From positions 1 through 64,000 of the forward strand of contig NZ_JBHTDD010000007.1 of assembly GCF_042666615.1 (NCBI RefSeq): a stretch of 64,000 bases of DNA. The letters are read 5' to 3'. Positions 26,002-34,161 of the stretch are shown here, one piece after another. The DNA comes from KBS50 sp042666615 (lineage in GTDB: Bacteria > Actinomycetota > Actinomycetes > Mycobacteriales > Micromonosporaceae). Position numbers and translations under genes: made by a program. Below the pieces are notes generated by a model. That model was not told the origin of the DNA, searched no databases, and saw only the letters and a program-made list of their open reading frames with translations. Within the stretch, counting starts at the first letter, position 1; the number at the start of each line of letters is the position of its first letter.

Positions 26002-26880
26002 TTGGACCGCTTCGTGTTCCTCACCGTCGACGGCCTGTCGAAGGGTGCGGTCTATGCCGCCTTCGCGCTGGCCCTGGTGCTCATCTGGCGGGCCGCCCGC
26101 ATCGTCAACTTCGCCCAGGGAGCGATGGCCGTCGCCGCCGCATACGTGGCCTACAGCGTCACCGCCGCGACCGGCTCATACTGGCTCGGCTTCGGAGTGG
26201 CGTTCCTCGTCGGGCTGCTGCTCGGCGCGGTCGTCGACCTGGCGGTGATGCGCTTCGTCGACCACCGCTCCCCGCTCAACCCGGTGATCGTGGCCCTCGG
26301 GCTGGTCCTGCTCATTCAGGCCGTCCTCGGCATGGTCTACGGGAATGAGTTCCGGCCGGCCGGGACGCCCTTCTCGCGGGCGGCGCTCACCGTGGGCGGG
26401 GTGGCCGTGCTGTCTCCGTACGACATCTTCGCGTTCGTGACCGTGGGAGTGGTGGTCGTCGGACTCGCCTGGATCTTCGCCCGTACCCCCGTCGGGTTGC
26501 GGATGCGCGCCGCGGCGTTCGCTCCCGACGTCTCGCGACTGCTCGGGGTCAATGTCGGCGGCATGCTCACGCTCGGCTGGGCCCTGGCCTCCGGCGTCGG
26601 CGCCCTGGCCGCCATGCTCGCCCTTCCCACCGAACTCGGTCTGCACCCGCACGCGATGGACCTGGTCTTCGTCTCCGCGTTCACGGCGGCCGTCGTGGGT
26701 GGGCTGGACAGTCCGCCAGGGGCGGTCGTCGGCGGCCTCCTGGTCGGGCTCCTGCTCTCCTACGTCAGCGGATACGCCGGCAGCGACCTCACCCCCCTCG
26801 CGGTGCTCGTCCTGCTGCTGGTGGTGCTCCTGGCCCGTCCGGCCGGCCTGTTTGCACCGGTCACCGCGAGGCAGGTGTGA
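26002..26880 (+). CDS. livH: LivH-type ABC transporter permease
   Basis: The 292-residue membrane protein of the branched-chain amino acid permease family has about eight helices. FALALVLIWRAARIVNFAQGAM near the N-terminus and GLDSPPGAVVGGLLVGLL near the C-terminus are characteristic. It starts at TTG 26002, preceded by GAAGGGGG, and overlaps livM by GTGA. It forms the channel with LivM. Confidence 0.9.
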   Translation: MDRFVFLTVDGLSKGAVYAAFALALVLIWRAARIVNFAQGAMAVAAAYVAYSVTAATGSYWLGFGVAFLVGLLLGAVVDLAVMRFVDHRSPLNPVIVALGLVLLIQAVLGMVYGNEFRPAGTPFSRAALTVGGVAVLSPYDIFAFVTVGVVVVGLAWIFARTPVGLRMRAAAFAPDVSRLLGVNVGGMLTLGWALASGVGALAAMLALPTELGLHPHAMDLVFVSAFTAAVVGGLDSPPGAVVGGLLVGLLLSYVSGYAGSDLTPLAVLVLLLVVLLARPAGLFAPVTARQV

Positions 26881-28034
26881 GCACCACCCGGGCGGCGGCC
26901 CCTCCCGCGACCCCGGTGGCCGACGGACGCGACCGGGTGGCCGGCGAACGGCACCGGTCGACCCTGCTGCGCCATCTCGCCATCACCGGGGTCGCCGCGC
27001 TGCTCCTGGTGGTCGTCAGCTACGAGCTGGAGCCGTTCCGGAACTTCCAGTTGGCCACCGTGGCCGCCTACCTCTGCGCGACCGCCGGGCTGACCGTCCT
27101 CACCGGACTCAACGGGCAGCTCTCCCTGGGGCATGGCGCGCTGATGGCCGTCGGGGCGTACGCGGTCGCATTCTGCCAGACCGCTTTCGGCGACCGGGGT
27201 GTCACGGCGGGGTGGACACTCCCGTTGTCGATGGCCGTGGCCGTGGTGGCGGCAATCGGGTTCGGAGCCGTCATCGGCGTGGCGGCGGCCCGGCTGCGAG
27301 GTCCCTACCTCGCCGGTGTCACCCTTGCCGTCGCGGTCGTCGTGCCCGCGCTGACCGTCACGTTCGACGGGGTGTTCAACGGCGAACAGGGACTCTCGGT
27401 TCCCGTCGAGCCGCCGCCGGTGGCGCTCGGCCTGTACTTCCCGTACGAGCGGTGGCAGCTCTGGATCGCCGGTGCCGCCGCACTCCTGACCCTGTTGTTG
27501 CTGGCCAACCTGGTTCGCAGCCGGTACGGCCGAACACTGCGGGCGGTCCGTGACGACGAGGCGGCCGCCGCCCTCGCCGGAATCCATGTCGCGCGTACGA
27601 AGGTGCTCGCGTTCGTGGTCAGCGCGGCCGGTGCCGGGCTCGGTGGTGGCGTGCTCGCGGTCCTCGCGCAGAGCGTGTCCCCGGGCGCGTTCTCACTGAC
27701 CCTCTCGCTCTTCCTGCTGATGGCAGTCGTCATCGGCGGCCTCGGCCGGCTGGCCGGAGCGGTGTGGGGCGCCGTGCTGCTGGTCGCCCTGCCCGACCTG
27801 ACGCACAGCCTGACCGAACTGTTCGACCTGTCACCCGCGGCGGCGCAACGCATGGAGGGCAACCTCCCCCTCGCCATCTTCGGGGGCGCGTTGGTCGTCG
27901 TCATGATCACCGCGCCGGGCGGTGTGCAGGGTCTGCTGACCCGTCTCGGCCACCTGCTGCGCGGCCGGCTCCCGTCCCGCTGGCTTCCGTCCCGGCGGCT
28001 TCCGTTCGGCCGGCGGCGGGCGCCGCGCCGATGA
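26877..28034 (+). CDS. livM: LivM-type ABC transporter permease
   Basis: The 385-residue second permease has an N-terminal hydrophilic stretch of about 35 residues, then helices with GLTVLTGLNGQLSLGHGALMAVGAY, the classical LivM signature read in pieces, and AAALAGIHVARTKVLAFV near residue 240. The C-terminus after the last helix is Arg/Pro-rich. The start is GTG 26877. It is followed after 63 bases by the binding-protein gene. Confidence 0.9.
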   Translation: MSTTRAAAPPATPVADGRDRVAGERHRSTLLRHLAITGVAALLLVVVSYELEPFRNFQLATVAAYLCATAGLTVLTGLNGQLSLGHGALMAVGAYAVAFCQTAFGDRGVTAGWTLPLSMAVAVVAAIGFGAVIGVAAARLRGPYLAGVTLAVAVVVPALTVTFDGVFNGEQGLSVPVEPPPVALGLYFPYERWQLWIAGAAALLTLLLLANLVRSRYGRTLRAVRDDEAAAALAGIHVARTKVLAFVVSAAGAGLGGGVLAVLAQSVSPGAFSLTLSLFLLMAVVIGGLGRLAGAVWGAVLLVALPDLTHSLTELFDLSPAAAQRMEGNLPLAIFGGALVVVMITAPGGVQGLLTRLGHLLRGRLPSRWLPSRRLPFGRRRAPRR

Positions 28035-28097
28035 ACCGTTCCCACTGACCACCACCTGACAGATCACCACCTGACAAACCGGACCGAGGAAAGGTCG

Positions 28098-29390
28098 GTG
28101 CCTCACATGCGACGAGCTTCACGACGCGGACTCGCGATCGCCACCGTCGTCACCCTGCTCATCACCGCTGCCGGATGTGGCGGTGGATCAGACGACGGAG
28201 GTGGCGCCCCGGTGCCCGGCGTCACGGACACCGAGATCCTGGTCGGCACGCACATGCCGCTGACCGGGCCGGCCTCGGCCGGCTACTCCAAGATCGCCCC
28301 GGCGACCAAGGCGTACTTCGACTACGTCAACGCCAACGGTGGCGTACATGGCCGGAAGATCACCTACAAAATCATGGATGACGGGTACAACCCGGCCAAC
28401 ACCCAGCAGGTCGTCCGCCAACTGGTGCTGCAGGACAAGGTCTTCGCCATTCTCAACGGACTCGGCACGCCCACCCACACCGGCGTACTCGACTTCCTCA
28501 AGAGCAACCGGGTGCCGGACCTGTTCGTCGCCTCGGGCAGCCGGAGCTGGGACCAGCCCGACAAGTACCCGGGCACCTTCGGCTTCAACACCGACTACAC
28601 GGTGGAGGGCAAGATCCTGGCCAACCACGTCAAGGCCAACCTGCCCGGCCAGCGGGTCTGCTTCCTCGGCCAGGACGACGACTTCGGCCGGGACAGCCTG
28701 GCCGGCGTGGAGCGGGTGTTGGGCGCCACCACTCTCGTGTCCCGCCAGACCTACGTCACGAGCAACACAAACGTGGCCCCGCAGATCGGCGCGTTCAAGG
28801 CCGCGGGCTGCCAGGTCGCCATCCTCGCCACCGTGCCGGGCTTCACGGCCCTCTCGATCGGCACCGCCGCCCGACTGGGATTCAAGCCGCAGTGGGTGGT
28901 CTCCAACGTGGGCGCCGACCATCCGACCCTGGCGAAGCAACTCGGCGAGGCCGCCCCGCTGCTCGAGGGAATGATCGGTGCCAACTACCTGCCGATGCAG
29001 AACGACACCGCGGATCCGTGGATCCAGCTCTTCATGAAGGTCAACAAGGAGCACAACGGCGATGCGCCGTTCGACGGCAACATCGTCTACGGAATGTCGG
29101 TGGGTTACCTGTTCGTGCAGGTGCTCCTCGCGGCCGGGAAAGACCTCACCCGCGAATCGGTGATCGAGGCCGTCCGCAAGGGTGGGTACCAGGGTCCGGG
29201 ACTCGCCCCGCTGCGGTTCTCCGCCACCGACCACTCCGGCTACGGCGGGCACCGACTGAGCCGGGTGACCGCAGGCGTGCAGACGTACTTCGGCCCCACG
29301 TTCGAGACGGATGAGGGGGACGGGCCGGTAAGCGAGTATTCGGCACCACCGGTGGCACCGCCGAGCAACGGCATCCCGACGGCCTCCTGA
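28098..29390 (+). CDS. Extracellular solute-binding lipoprotein of the Liv-type transporter
   Basis: The 430-residue type-1 periplasmic binding protein has a lipobox (LLITAAGC) after an Arg-rich N-terminus, so it is membrane-anchored outside the cell. VTDTEILVGTHMPLTGPAS, QVVRQLVLQDKVFAILNGLGT and ANHVKANLPGQRVCFLGQDD fit the Leu/Ile/Val-binding-like family, which also binds amides, urea, aromatic acids and other small molecules. The ligand is therefore open, and the gene is not given a livJ/K name. GTG 28098 has GAGGA seven bases before it; ATG 28107 is the alternative start. It is the last gene of a five-gene transporter operon. Confidence 0.88.
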   Translation: MPHMRRASRRGLAIATVVTLLITAAGCGGGSDDGGGAPVPGVTDTEILVGTHMPLTGPASAGYSKIAPATKAYFDYVNANGGVHGRKITYKIMDDGYNPANTQQVVRQLVLQDKVFAILNGLGTPTHTGVLDFLKSNRVPDLFVASGSRSWDQPDKYPGTFGFNTDYTVEGKILANHVKANLPGQRVCFLGQDDDFGRDSLAGVERVLGATTLVSRQTYVTSNTNVAPQIGAFKAAGCQVAILATVPGFTALSIGTAARLGFKPQWVVSNVGADHPTLAKQLGEAAPLLEGMIGANYLPMQNDTADPWIQLFMKVNKEHNGDAPFDGNIVYGMSVGYLFVQVLLAAGKDLTRESVIEAVRKGGYQGPGLAPLRFSATDHSGYGGHRLSRVTAGVQTYFGPTFETDEGDGPVSEYSAPPVAPPSNGIPTAS

Positions 29391-29411
29391 CCGCCGCGGC
29401 GTCCCGGCCTC

Positions 29412-29478
29412 GGGATGCCCGGCGGGATGCCCGGCGGGATGCCGGCGGGACGCGCGGACGGGATGCCCGGCGGGACGC
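29412..29478. repeat. GGGATGCCCGGC direct repeats
   Basis: The unit GGGATGCCCGGC occurs at 29412, 29424 and 29460, with a one-base-shorter copy at 29436 and diverged GGGACG-type copies between. It begins 21 bases after the stop of the binding-protein gene. No function can be assigned. Confidence 0.75.
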
Positions 29479-29581
29479 ACAGGCGGGGCCCGGCCATCGC
29501 GGCGGCCAGCCCGTCGAACACGGCCCGCAGCCGGGCCAGCGCCCGGCGGTAACGCACAGCCGGGACGCCCGGCGGTCCCCA

Positions 29582-29632
29582 CAGATCTTGGACAGAATCC
29601 GTTGCTATACGACGGAATCTGTCCAAGATCTG
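29582..29632. repeat. 21-bp near-perfect inverted repeat with 9-base loop
   Basis: The arms at 29582-29602 and 29612-29632 match in 20 of 21 positions; each outer end reads CAGATCTTGGAC or its complement, and the loop is TGCTATACG. The element is much richer in A and T than its surroundings. It could be an extended terminator of the transporter operon, 190 bases after the last stop, or a REP/MITE-like mobile repeat. Confidence 0.8.
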
Positions 29633-29750
29633 CGGCCGATCCGATCCGATCGCCGGTGGACCGCGACCGCGGGACCGTCGGTCGAGCCGCGGGCCTGGTG
29701 TCGCGGGGCTGTGACCGTCCGGGCGGGCGGTGTGGGGCCGCGCCCGCACG

Positions 29751-29840
29751 GGGCCGGCGGGACCGTCCGGGCCGGCGGGACCGTCCGGGCCGGCGGGACC
29801 GTCCGGCCGGCGTGACCGTCCGGGCCGGCGGGACCGATCC
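29751..29840. repeat. 18-bp tandem repeat array
   Basis: GGGCCGGCGGGACCGTCC is repeated perfectly at 29751, 29769 and 29787, followed by two diverged copies. The spacing leaves no unique spacers, so this is a minisatellite and not CRISPR. Confidence 0.85.
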
Positions 29841-29961
29841 GTGACCAACCAGGCCGGCGGGACCGACCCGGTGTCCCGCCCGGGCTGGCCGGTACTGGTC
29901 GCGAACCCGCCGATAGTGACGTGTCTAGACTCGGCGTTCGAATGCGGCAGGAGTGACCGGC

Positions 29962-30597
29962 GTGGCGAGAGGGGGCGACCGGAAGGTGGCTGCGGTGGGG
30001 GCTCCGGACCGGGTCGACGGGCGGACCGCCCGGGCGGAACGGACCCGGACGGCGATCGTCGAGGCGCACCTCGCGCTCATCGCCGAGGGCGACCTGCGGC
30101 CCACCGGAGAGCGCATCGCCGAGCGGGCCGGCATCTCACTGCGTACCCTCTGGACCAACTTCAAGGACATGGAGACGCTGTTCGAGGCGAGTGGCGTGGA
30201 GGTGCTGCGGCGGCAGGATGCCGCCCACCGGTCGCTCTCGCCGTCGCTGCCGTTGGCGAAGCGGATCGACGCGTACTGCCGGCAGCGGGTCCGGCAACTC
30301 CAGGTGATCGCCCCCTTCGCCCGGGCCGCCCAGATGCGCGAGCCGGTCTCGGAGCAGTTGCGTCGCAACCGTCGAAAGCACACAGCCCGGGTACGCGCGG
30401 AGGTCGAGCAGCTCTTCGCCGCCGAGTTGGAGCGGGCCGGCGCCGGTCGGGAGCACCTGGTGTACGCGGTGGTCGCCGCGAGTATGTGGCCGGCCTGGTC
30501 GATGCTGCGGGACGGGCTGGGCCTCGGCGTCGAACAATCGCGCGCGGTGCTGACCCGAACAGTGTCCGCCCTGCTCACGGAGGTGGCGGGACGCTGA
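29962..30597 (+). CDS. TetR-family transcriptional regulator
   Basis: The protein has 211 residues. The N-terminal helix-turn-helix is clear: RTARAERTRTAIVEAHLALI, then TGERIAERAGISLRTLWTNF with the usual recognition helix and FKDMETLF after it. The C-terminal ligand domain is not diagnostic. GTG 29962 was preferred over GTG 29953 because AGGAG then lies eight bases upstream and not inside the start. It follows the transporter operon in the same direction and may control it; the ligand is unknown. Confidence 0.85.
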   Translation: MARGGDRKVAAVGAPDRVDGRTARAERTRTAIVEAHLALIAEGDLRPTGERIAERAGISLRTLWTNFKDMETLFEASGVEVLRRQDAAHRSLSPSLPLAKRIDAYCRQRVRQLQVIAPFARAAQMREPVSEQLRRNRRKHTARVRAEVEQLFAAELERAGAGREHLVYAVVAASMWPAWSMLRDGLGLGVEQSRAVLTRTVSALLTEVAGR

Positions 30598-30645
30598 CGG
30601 CCGGCGTGGACCGGCGTTCGTGCCGGCGCCGGTGGGAGACCCGCT

Positions 30646-30660
30646 GAGGTTACGAACCTC
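30646..30660. promoter_or_regulatory. Palindrome upstream of the LuxR-type regulator
   Basis: GAGGTTACGAACCTC is a perfect 6-3-6 inverted repeat 17 bases before the start of the regulator gene. It could be an autoregulatory operator; nothing else supports this. Confidence 0.35.
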
Positions 30661-30677
30661 TTTCCAAGAAGTTACCG

Positions 30678-33488
30678 ATGAGTCACACTGACTCCATGGT
30701 TAATGCATCGACAGTGCAAATAGCCGTGCTGCGTGGTCGAGACGAGGAGTGCCGGACGATCCGCGGGCTGCTCGACGCGCACGCCGGGGGAGCACTGCTG
30801 ATGCTGGGCGATCCCGGCTCCGGGCGCACCGCCCTGCTGAGCTACGCCCACCGGCACGCGAGGGACCGTACGGTCCTCGCCGGGGCCGGGCTGGCCGAGG
30901 AGGCGGCTCTTCCGTACGCGGGGCTGCAACGGCTCCTGGATCCGCTGCTCGACCGGACCAGTCTGCTGCCGCACCGGCAACGCCGCGTGCTCCTGGACGC
31001 CGTGACGGGGGACGGGTGCCCCGCTGATCAGCGGCTGGCCCTGTCGATGGCCGTGCTGGGCCTGCTCGCCGGCGCCGCCCGGGAGCGTCCGCTGCTCTGC
31101 ACGATGGACGACGTCGACCTCGGCGATCGGCCCACCGCCGAGGTTCTGGCCTTCGTGGCCCGGCGGCTGCGGCACGTGCCCGCATCGGTCATCCTCAGCG
31201 GCGGCGTCGATGCCGCGACCGGCGGGATTCCCACCGTCCGGCTGTCAGCCCTCGACGATCAGCACAGCCGGGCCGTCCTCACCGATCACCTTCCCGATGA
31301 TCTGCCGGAACCCGTCGCCACGGCGCTCGGCACGGTTGCCGGGGGCAACCCGCAGGCGCTTGTGGACCTCGCGAACTCGCTGACTCCCGCGCAGCGCCGG
31401 GGTGACGAACCGCTGCCCGCCGCACCACCGCCCGATGGCGTGCTGGGTCGGCACTACCGTGCCCGGCTCGACCGGCTGCCGGTGGAGACCCGGCGGTTGC
31501 TGCTGCTCGCCGCCATCGACGACGACCTGGACGCGAGCACACTGCTCCGCTCCGCCCGGGACGCGGGCCCGGGGATCGAGGCCCTCGCCCCGGCCGAGAT
31601 CGCCGGACTCGTCCGGGTGGAGGCGCGTACCGTGACGTTCCCGCAGCCGATGGCGCGGGCCATGGTCGTCGCCACCGCTCCGCTCGCCGATCGTCGATGG
31701 GCACATCTGCTCCTCGCCGACCTGCTGACCGGGCTGCCGGACAGCGGTCCCCGACACCGGCTGCGGCTGGCCCTGCACCTCGCGGCCGCCGCCGAAGGCT
31801 CGGATCCCGAGCTGGCGTCCGAGCTGGCGACGGCGGCCGGCGCCGAAGGCGACCAGGAGCCGATGACCAGCGACGCCCCCATCGACCACCGCACCGCGGC
31901 CGCCGCGTTGCATCATGCCGCCGACCTGAGCGCCGATCCCGCTCGGGCCGCCGCACGCCGGTTGGCCGCCGCCCGCCACGCCTGGGCGGCCGGTGAGCCG
32001 TGCCGGGCCCGACTGCTCGCCCAGGACGCGATCCGCGACGCGGCCGACCCGCCGTTGGTCGGCCGGGCCGACCTGCTGCGGGGGGAGATGGAACTGCGCG
32101 GCGGGCAGCTTCCGGCGGCACTGACCGCGCTGCTCGCCGCGGCGGACCGGCTGGCCGGCACCGATCGTTCCCTGGCCCTCACCGCGCTGGTCCGGGCCGG
32201 CGAGGCGGTCTGCTTCGCCGGCGACCAGTTCCGATACGCCGAGGTGGAGCGCCGGGCCGGCGACCTGCCCCGTCCCGGCGACCCGCCCGGTACGGAGTTG
32301 ATGACCGCGTACCTCACGGGTGTCGCGGCGACGTTGCGGGGCGACCACGACCGGGCCGGACCGGCGTTGCGGCGGGCCGTGGTCCTCGGTGGCCAGGTGA
32401 CCGGACCGGCACTCACCCCGAGCGCCCTGGCCTGGGCCGCCTCCGCCGGCCTGCTGGTGGCCGTCGACGGCGTGGCCCACCGGCTCGCCGACCGTGCCGT
32501 CGAGCTGGCCCGGACCCGCGGGGAACTGTCCGCGCTGCCCCGGGCCCTGGAGTTGCGCGCGGTGGCCGAGTACTGGATGGGCCTTCCCGACGTGGCGGCC
32601 GCCAGTTGCCGGGACGGGCTGCGGATCGCCCGGGACACCGGTCAGCGCAACAGCGCCGCCGCCCACCTCGGCATGCTTGCCGTCCTCGCGGCGATCCGCG
32701 GCGACCGCGCCGCCAGCCTGCGCCGGATCCAGGAGATCGGGGACGGCATCGGGACGCACAGCCGTCCCCGCGCCCTCGCGCAGTGGGCCCTCGCGGTGTT
32801 GGACCTGGTCGACGGCCGACACGCCGACGCCGCGGCCCGGTTGGCCGCTCTCGCGCAGCCTGGCACCGGTCGAGGGCAGGTGCTGGTCCATGTGATGGCA
32901 ACGCCGTACCTGGTGGAGGCCGCCGCCCAGGTCGGCCACCGGCCGGCGGCCCACGCCGCCCTCACCGTGTTCGACCGGTGGGCGGCCGGCACGGCGAGCC
33001 CGGCGCGCCGGGCGATCGCCGCCCGGTGCCGCGCGCTGCTGGCGCCACGGGGCAGCGTCGAGGCGGTGGATGCCTTCGGTACGGCGTTGCGCCTGCACCC
33101 GGCGACCGGCGGCGCGTTCGAGCGGGCCCGCACCGAGTTGCTCTTCGGGCGGGAACTGCGGCGGCGGCGGCGACCCCGGGACGCCCGCGAACACCTGCAC
33201 AGCGCCCGGGAGACGTTCACCTGTCTGGGCCTGGCGAGATGGGCCGAGCAGGCGGCGGCAGAGCTGCGGGCGGCAGGCGAGTCGGTCGGTGGCCCGGACC
33301 TACCGGTGGCTCGGGCGTTGACCGGCCAGCAGTTGCGGATCGCGCAACTGGTCGCCGAGGGCGCCACCAACAAGGAGATCGCCGCCCGGATGTTCCTGTC
33401 CACCCGCACGATCGACCACCATCTGCGCAACATCTTCAACCGACTGGGGGTCCGGTCGCGCATTGAACTGGCCCGCGCGCTGGCGTGA
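30678..33488 (+). CDS. Large ATP-binding LuxR-family (LAL-like) regulator
   Basis: The protein has 936 residues. The N-terminus is a STAND/AAA-type ATPase with Walker A GDPGSGRTAL and Walker B PLLCTMDDVD. A long Ala-rich alpha-helical middle contains TPR-like repeats (residues about 380-860). A LuxR C-terminal helix-turn-helix follows at about 878-935 (LTGQQLRIAQLVAEGATNKE, STRTIDHHLRNIFNRLGV). LAL regulators of this design activate antibiotic, maltose or other pathway genes. The target is not clear, since neither neighbouring gene forms an obvious cluster with it. ATG 30678 was used; ATG 30696 is possible. Confidence 0.88.
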   Translation: MSHTDSMVNASTVQIAVLRGRDEECRTIRGLLDAHAGGALLMLGDPGSGRTALLSYAHRHARDRTVLAGAGLAEEAALPYAGLQRLLDPLLDRTSLLPHRQRRVLLDAVTGDGCPADQRLALSMAVLGLLAGAARERPLLCTMDDVDLGDRPTAEVLAFVARRLRHVPASVILSGGVDAATGGIPTVRLSALDDQHSRAVLTDHLPDDLPEPVATALGTVAGGNPQALVDLANSLTPAQRRGDEPLPAAPPPDGVLGRHYRARLDRLPVETRRLLLLAAIDDDLDASTLLRSARDAGPGIEALAPAEIAGLVRVEARTVTFPQPMARAMVVATAPLADRRWAHLLLADLLTGLPDSGPRHRLRLALHLAAAAEGSDPELASELATAAGAEGDQEPMTSDAPIDHRTAAAALHHAADLSADPARAAARRLAAARHAWAAGEPCRARLLAQDAIRDAADPPLVGRADLLRGEMELRGGQLPAALTALLAAADRLAGTDRSLALTALVRAGEAVCFAGDQFRYAEVERRAGDLPRPGDPPGTELMTAYLTGVAATLRGDHDRAGPALRRAVVLGGQVTGPALTPSALAWAASAGLLVAVDGVAHRLADRAVELARTRGELSALPRALELRAVAEYWMGLPDVAAASCRDGLRIARDTGQRNSAAAHLGMLAVLAAIRGDRAASLRRIQEIGDGIGTHSRPRALAQWALAVLDLVDGRHADAAARLAALAQPGTGRGQVLVHVMATPYLVEAAAQVGHRPAAHAALTVFDRWAAGTASPARRAIAARCRALLAPRGSVEAVDAFGTALRLHPATGGAFERARTELLFGRELRRRRRPRDAREHLHSARETFTCLGLARWAEQAAAELRAAGESVGGPDLPVARALTGQQLRIAQLVAEGATNKEIAARMFLSTRTIDHHLRNIFNRLGVRSRIELARALA

Positions 33489-33572
33489 CCGGCCGACGAT
33501 GGTCACGCATAGAGTGCTCGTCGGGCCGGCGACGGCGGCATGGCCGTCCCGCGCGGTGCGGAGGAGCACGCG

Positions 33573-34127
33573 ATGGCAGTCGAGATCGTCTACGAGACCC
33601 ACTCGATCACCACCGACAACGAGGCCGGCTTCGCTACCGGCTGGCTGCCCGGCCAACTGTCGGAGACGGGCCGGAAGCTCGCTCAGGAGCTGGGACGACG
33701 CCGCAGATCGGATGGCATCGCCATGGTGTTCACGTCGGACCTCGCCCGCGCGGTCGAGACAGCGGACATCGCCTTCGCCGGGACCGGGATCCCGATCCGC
33801 CAGGACCCTCGACTGCGCGAGTGCGACTACGGAACGTTGAACGGTATGCCGGTCAGCGAACTCGCCCGCATCAGGTCCCAGCACATTCACCGGCCGTTCC
33901 CCGGAGGGCAGAGCTACCAGGACGTCGTCGACCAGACCCGCGACTTCCTCACCGATGTCGCACGCGAGTGGGACGGCAGGAGGGTCCTTGTCATAGCGCA
34001 TTCCGCCAACCGGTGGGCGCTTGCCAGTCTGCTCACCGGGATCCCGCTGGAAGACCAGGTCGACGCACCCTTCGCCTGGCGGGAAGGGTGGCACTACTCC
34101 CTTCCCGCCGGTTGGAACGGTCGATAA
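33573..34127 (+). CDS. Histidine phosphatase superfamily protein
   Basis: The 184-residue protein has the phosphoglycerate-mutase-like fold: ATGWLPGQLSETGRKLAQEL, VFTSDLARAVETADIAF, LRECDYGTLNGMP, FPGGQSYQDVVD and the second histidine in VLVIAHSANRWAL. The first motif, normally RHG, reads YETHSITTD, so the histidine is kept but the preceding Arg is replaced by Thr. I believe that variant recurs in an actinobacterial subgroup, but could not check. The substrate is unknown. Start ATG 33573 has GGAGGAG upstream. It converges on the alcohol dehydrogenase gene. Confidence 0.85.
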   Translation: MAVEIVYETHSITTDNEAGFATGWLPGQLSETGRKLAQELGRRRRSDGIAMVFTSDLARAVETADIAFAGTGIPIRQDPRLRECDYGTLNGMPVSELARIRSQHIHRPFPGGQSYQDVVDQTRDFLTDVAREWDGRRVLVIAHSANRWALASLLTGIPLEDQVDAPFAWREGWHYSLPAGWNGR

Positions 34128-34161
34128 CGGCGAGCCGCGGAAGACGCTGTTCGACCCCGCG

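Larger units (their letters stand above)
29391..29961. other. Repeat-rich intergenic region without a recognisable gene
   Basis: This 570-base gap between the binding protein and the TetR gene holds no supported coding sequence. It contains 12-mer direct repeats (29412-29471), a large near-perfect inverted repeat (29582-29632), an 18-mer tandem array (29751-29840), and the TetR gene's leader, where GTCTAGAC forms an 8-base palindrome near 29924. Confidence 0.7.

Noticed and set aside
24377..29390. Urea transporter (UrtABCDE)
   Set aside because: The same superfamily has this gene content, but the order and the binding-protein sequence show nothing specific for urea, so a general Liv-type name was kept.
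29751..29840. CRISPR array
   Set aside because: The units are directly adjacent without unique spacers and no cas gene is near; it is a simple tandem repeat.
29240..29848. Minus-strand coding region in the repeat-rich gap
   Set aside because: It is dominated by repeat-encoded PPGIP and GPDGPA runs and overlaps the binding-protein gene antisense; only a short stretch looks protein-like.
24320..30671. TTCCAAGAA shared by the liv-type and LuxR promoters
   Set aside because: The shared stretch is nine bases only, with different surroundings; too little to claim common control.
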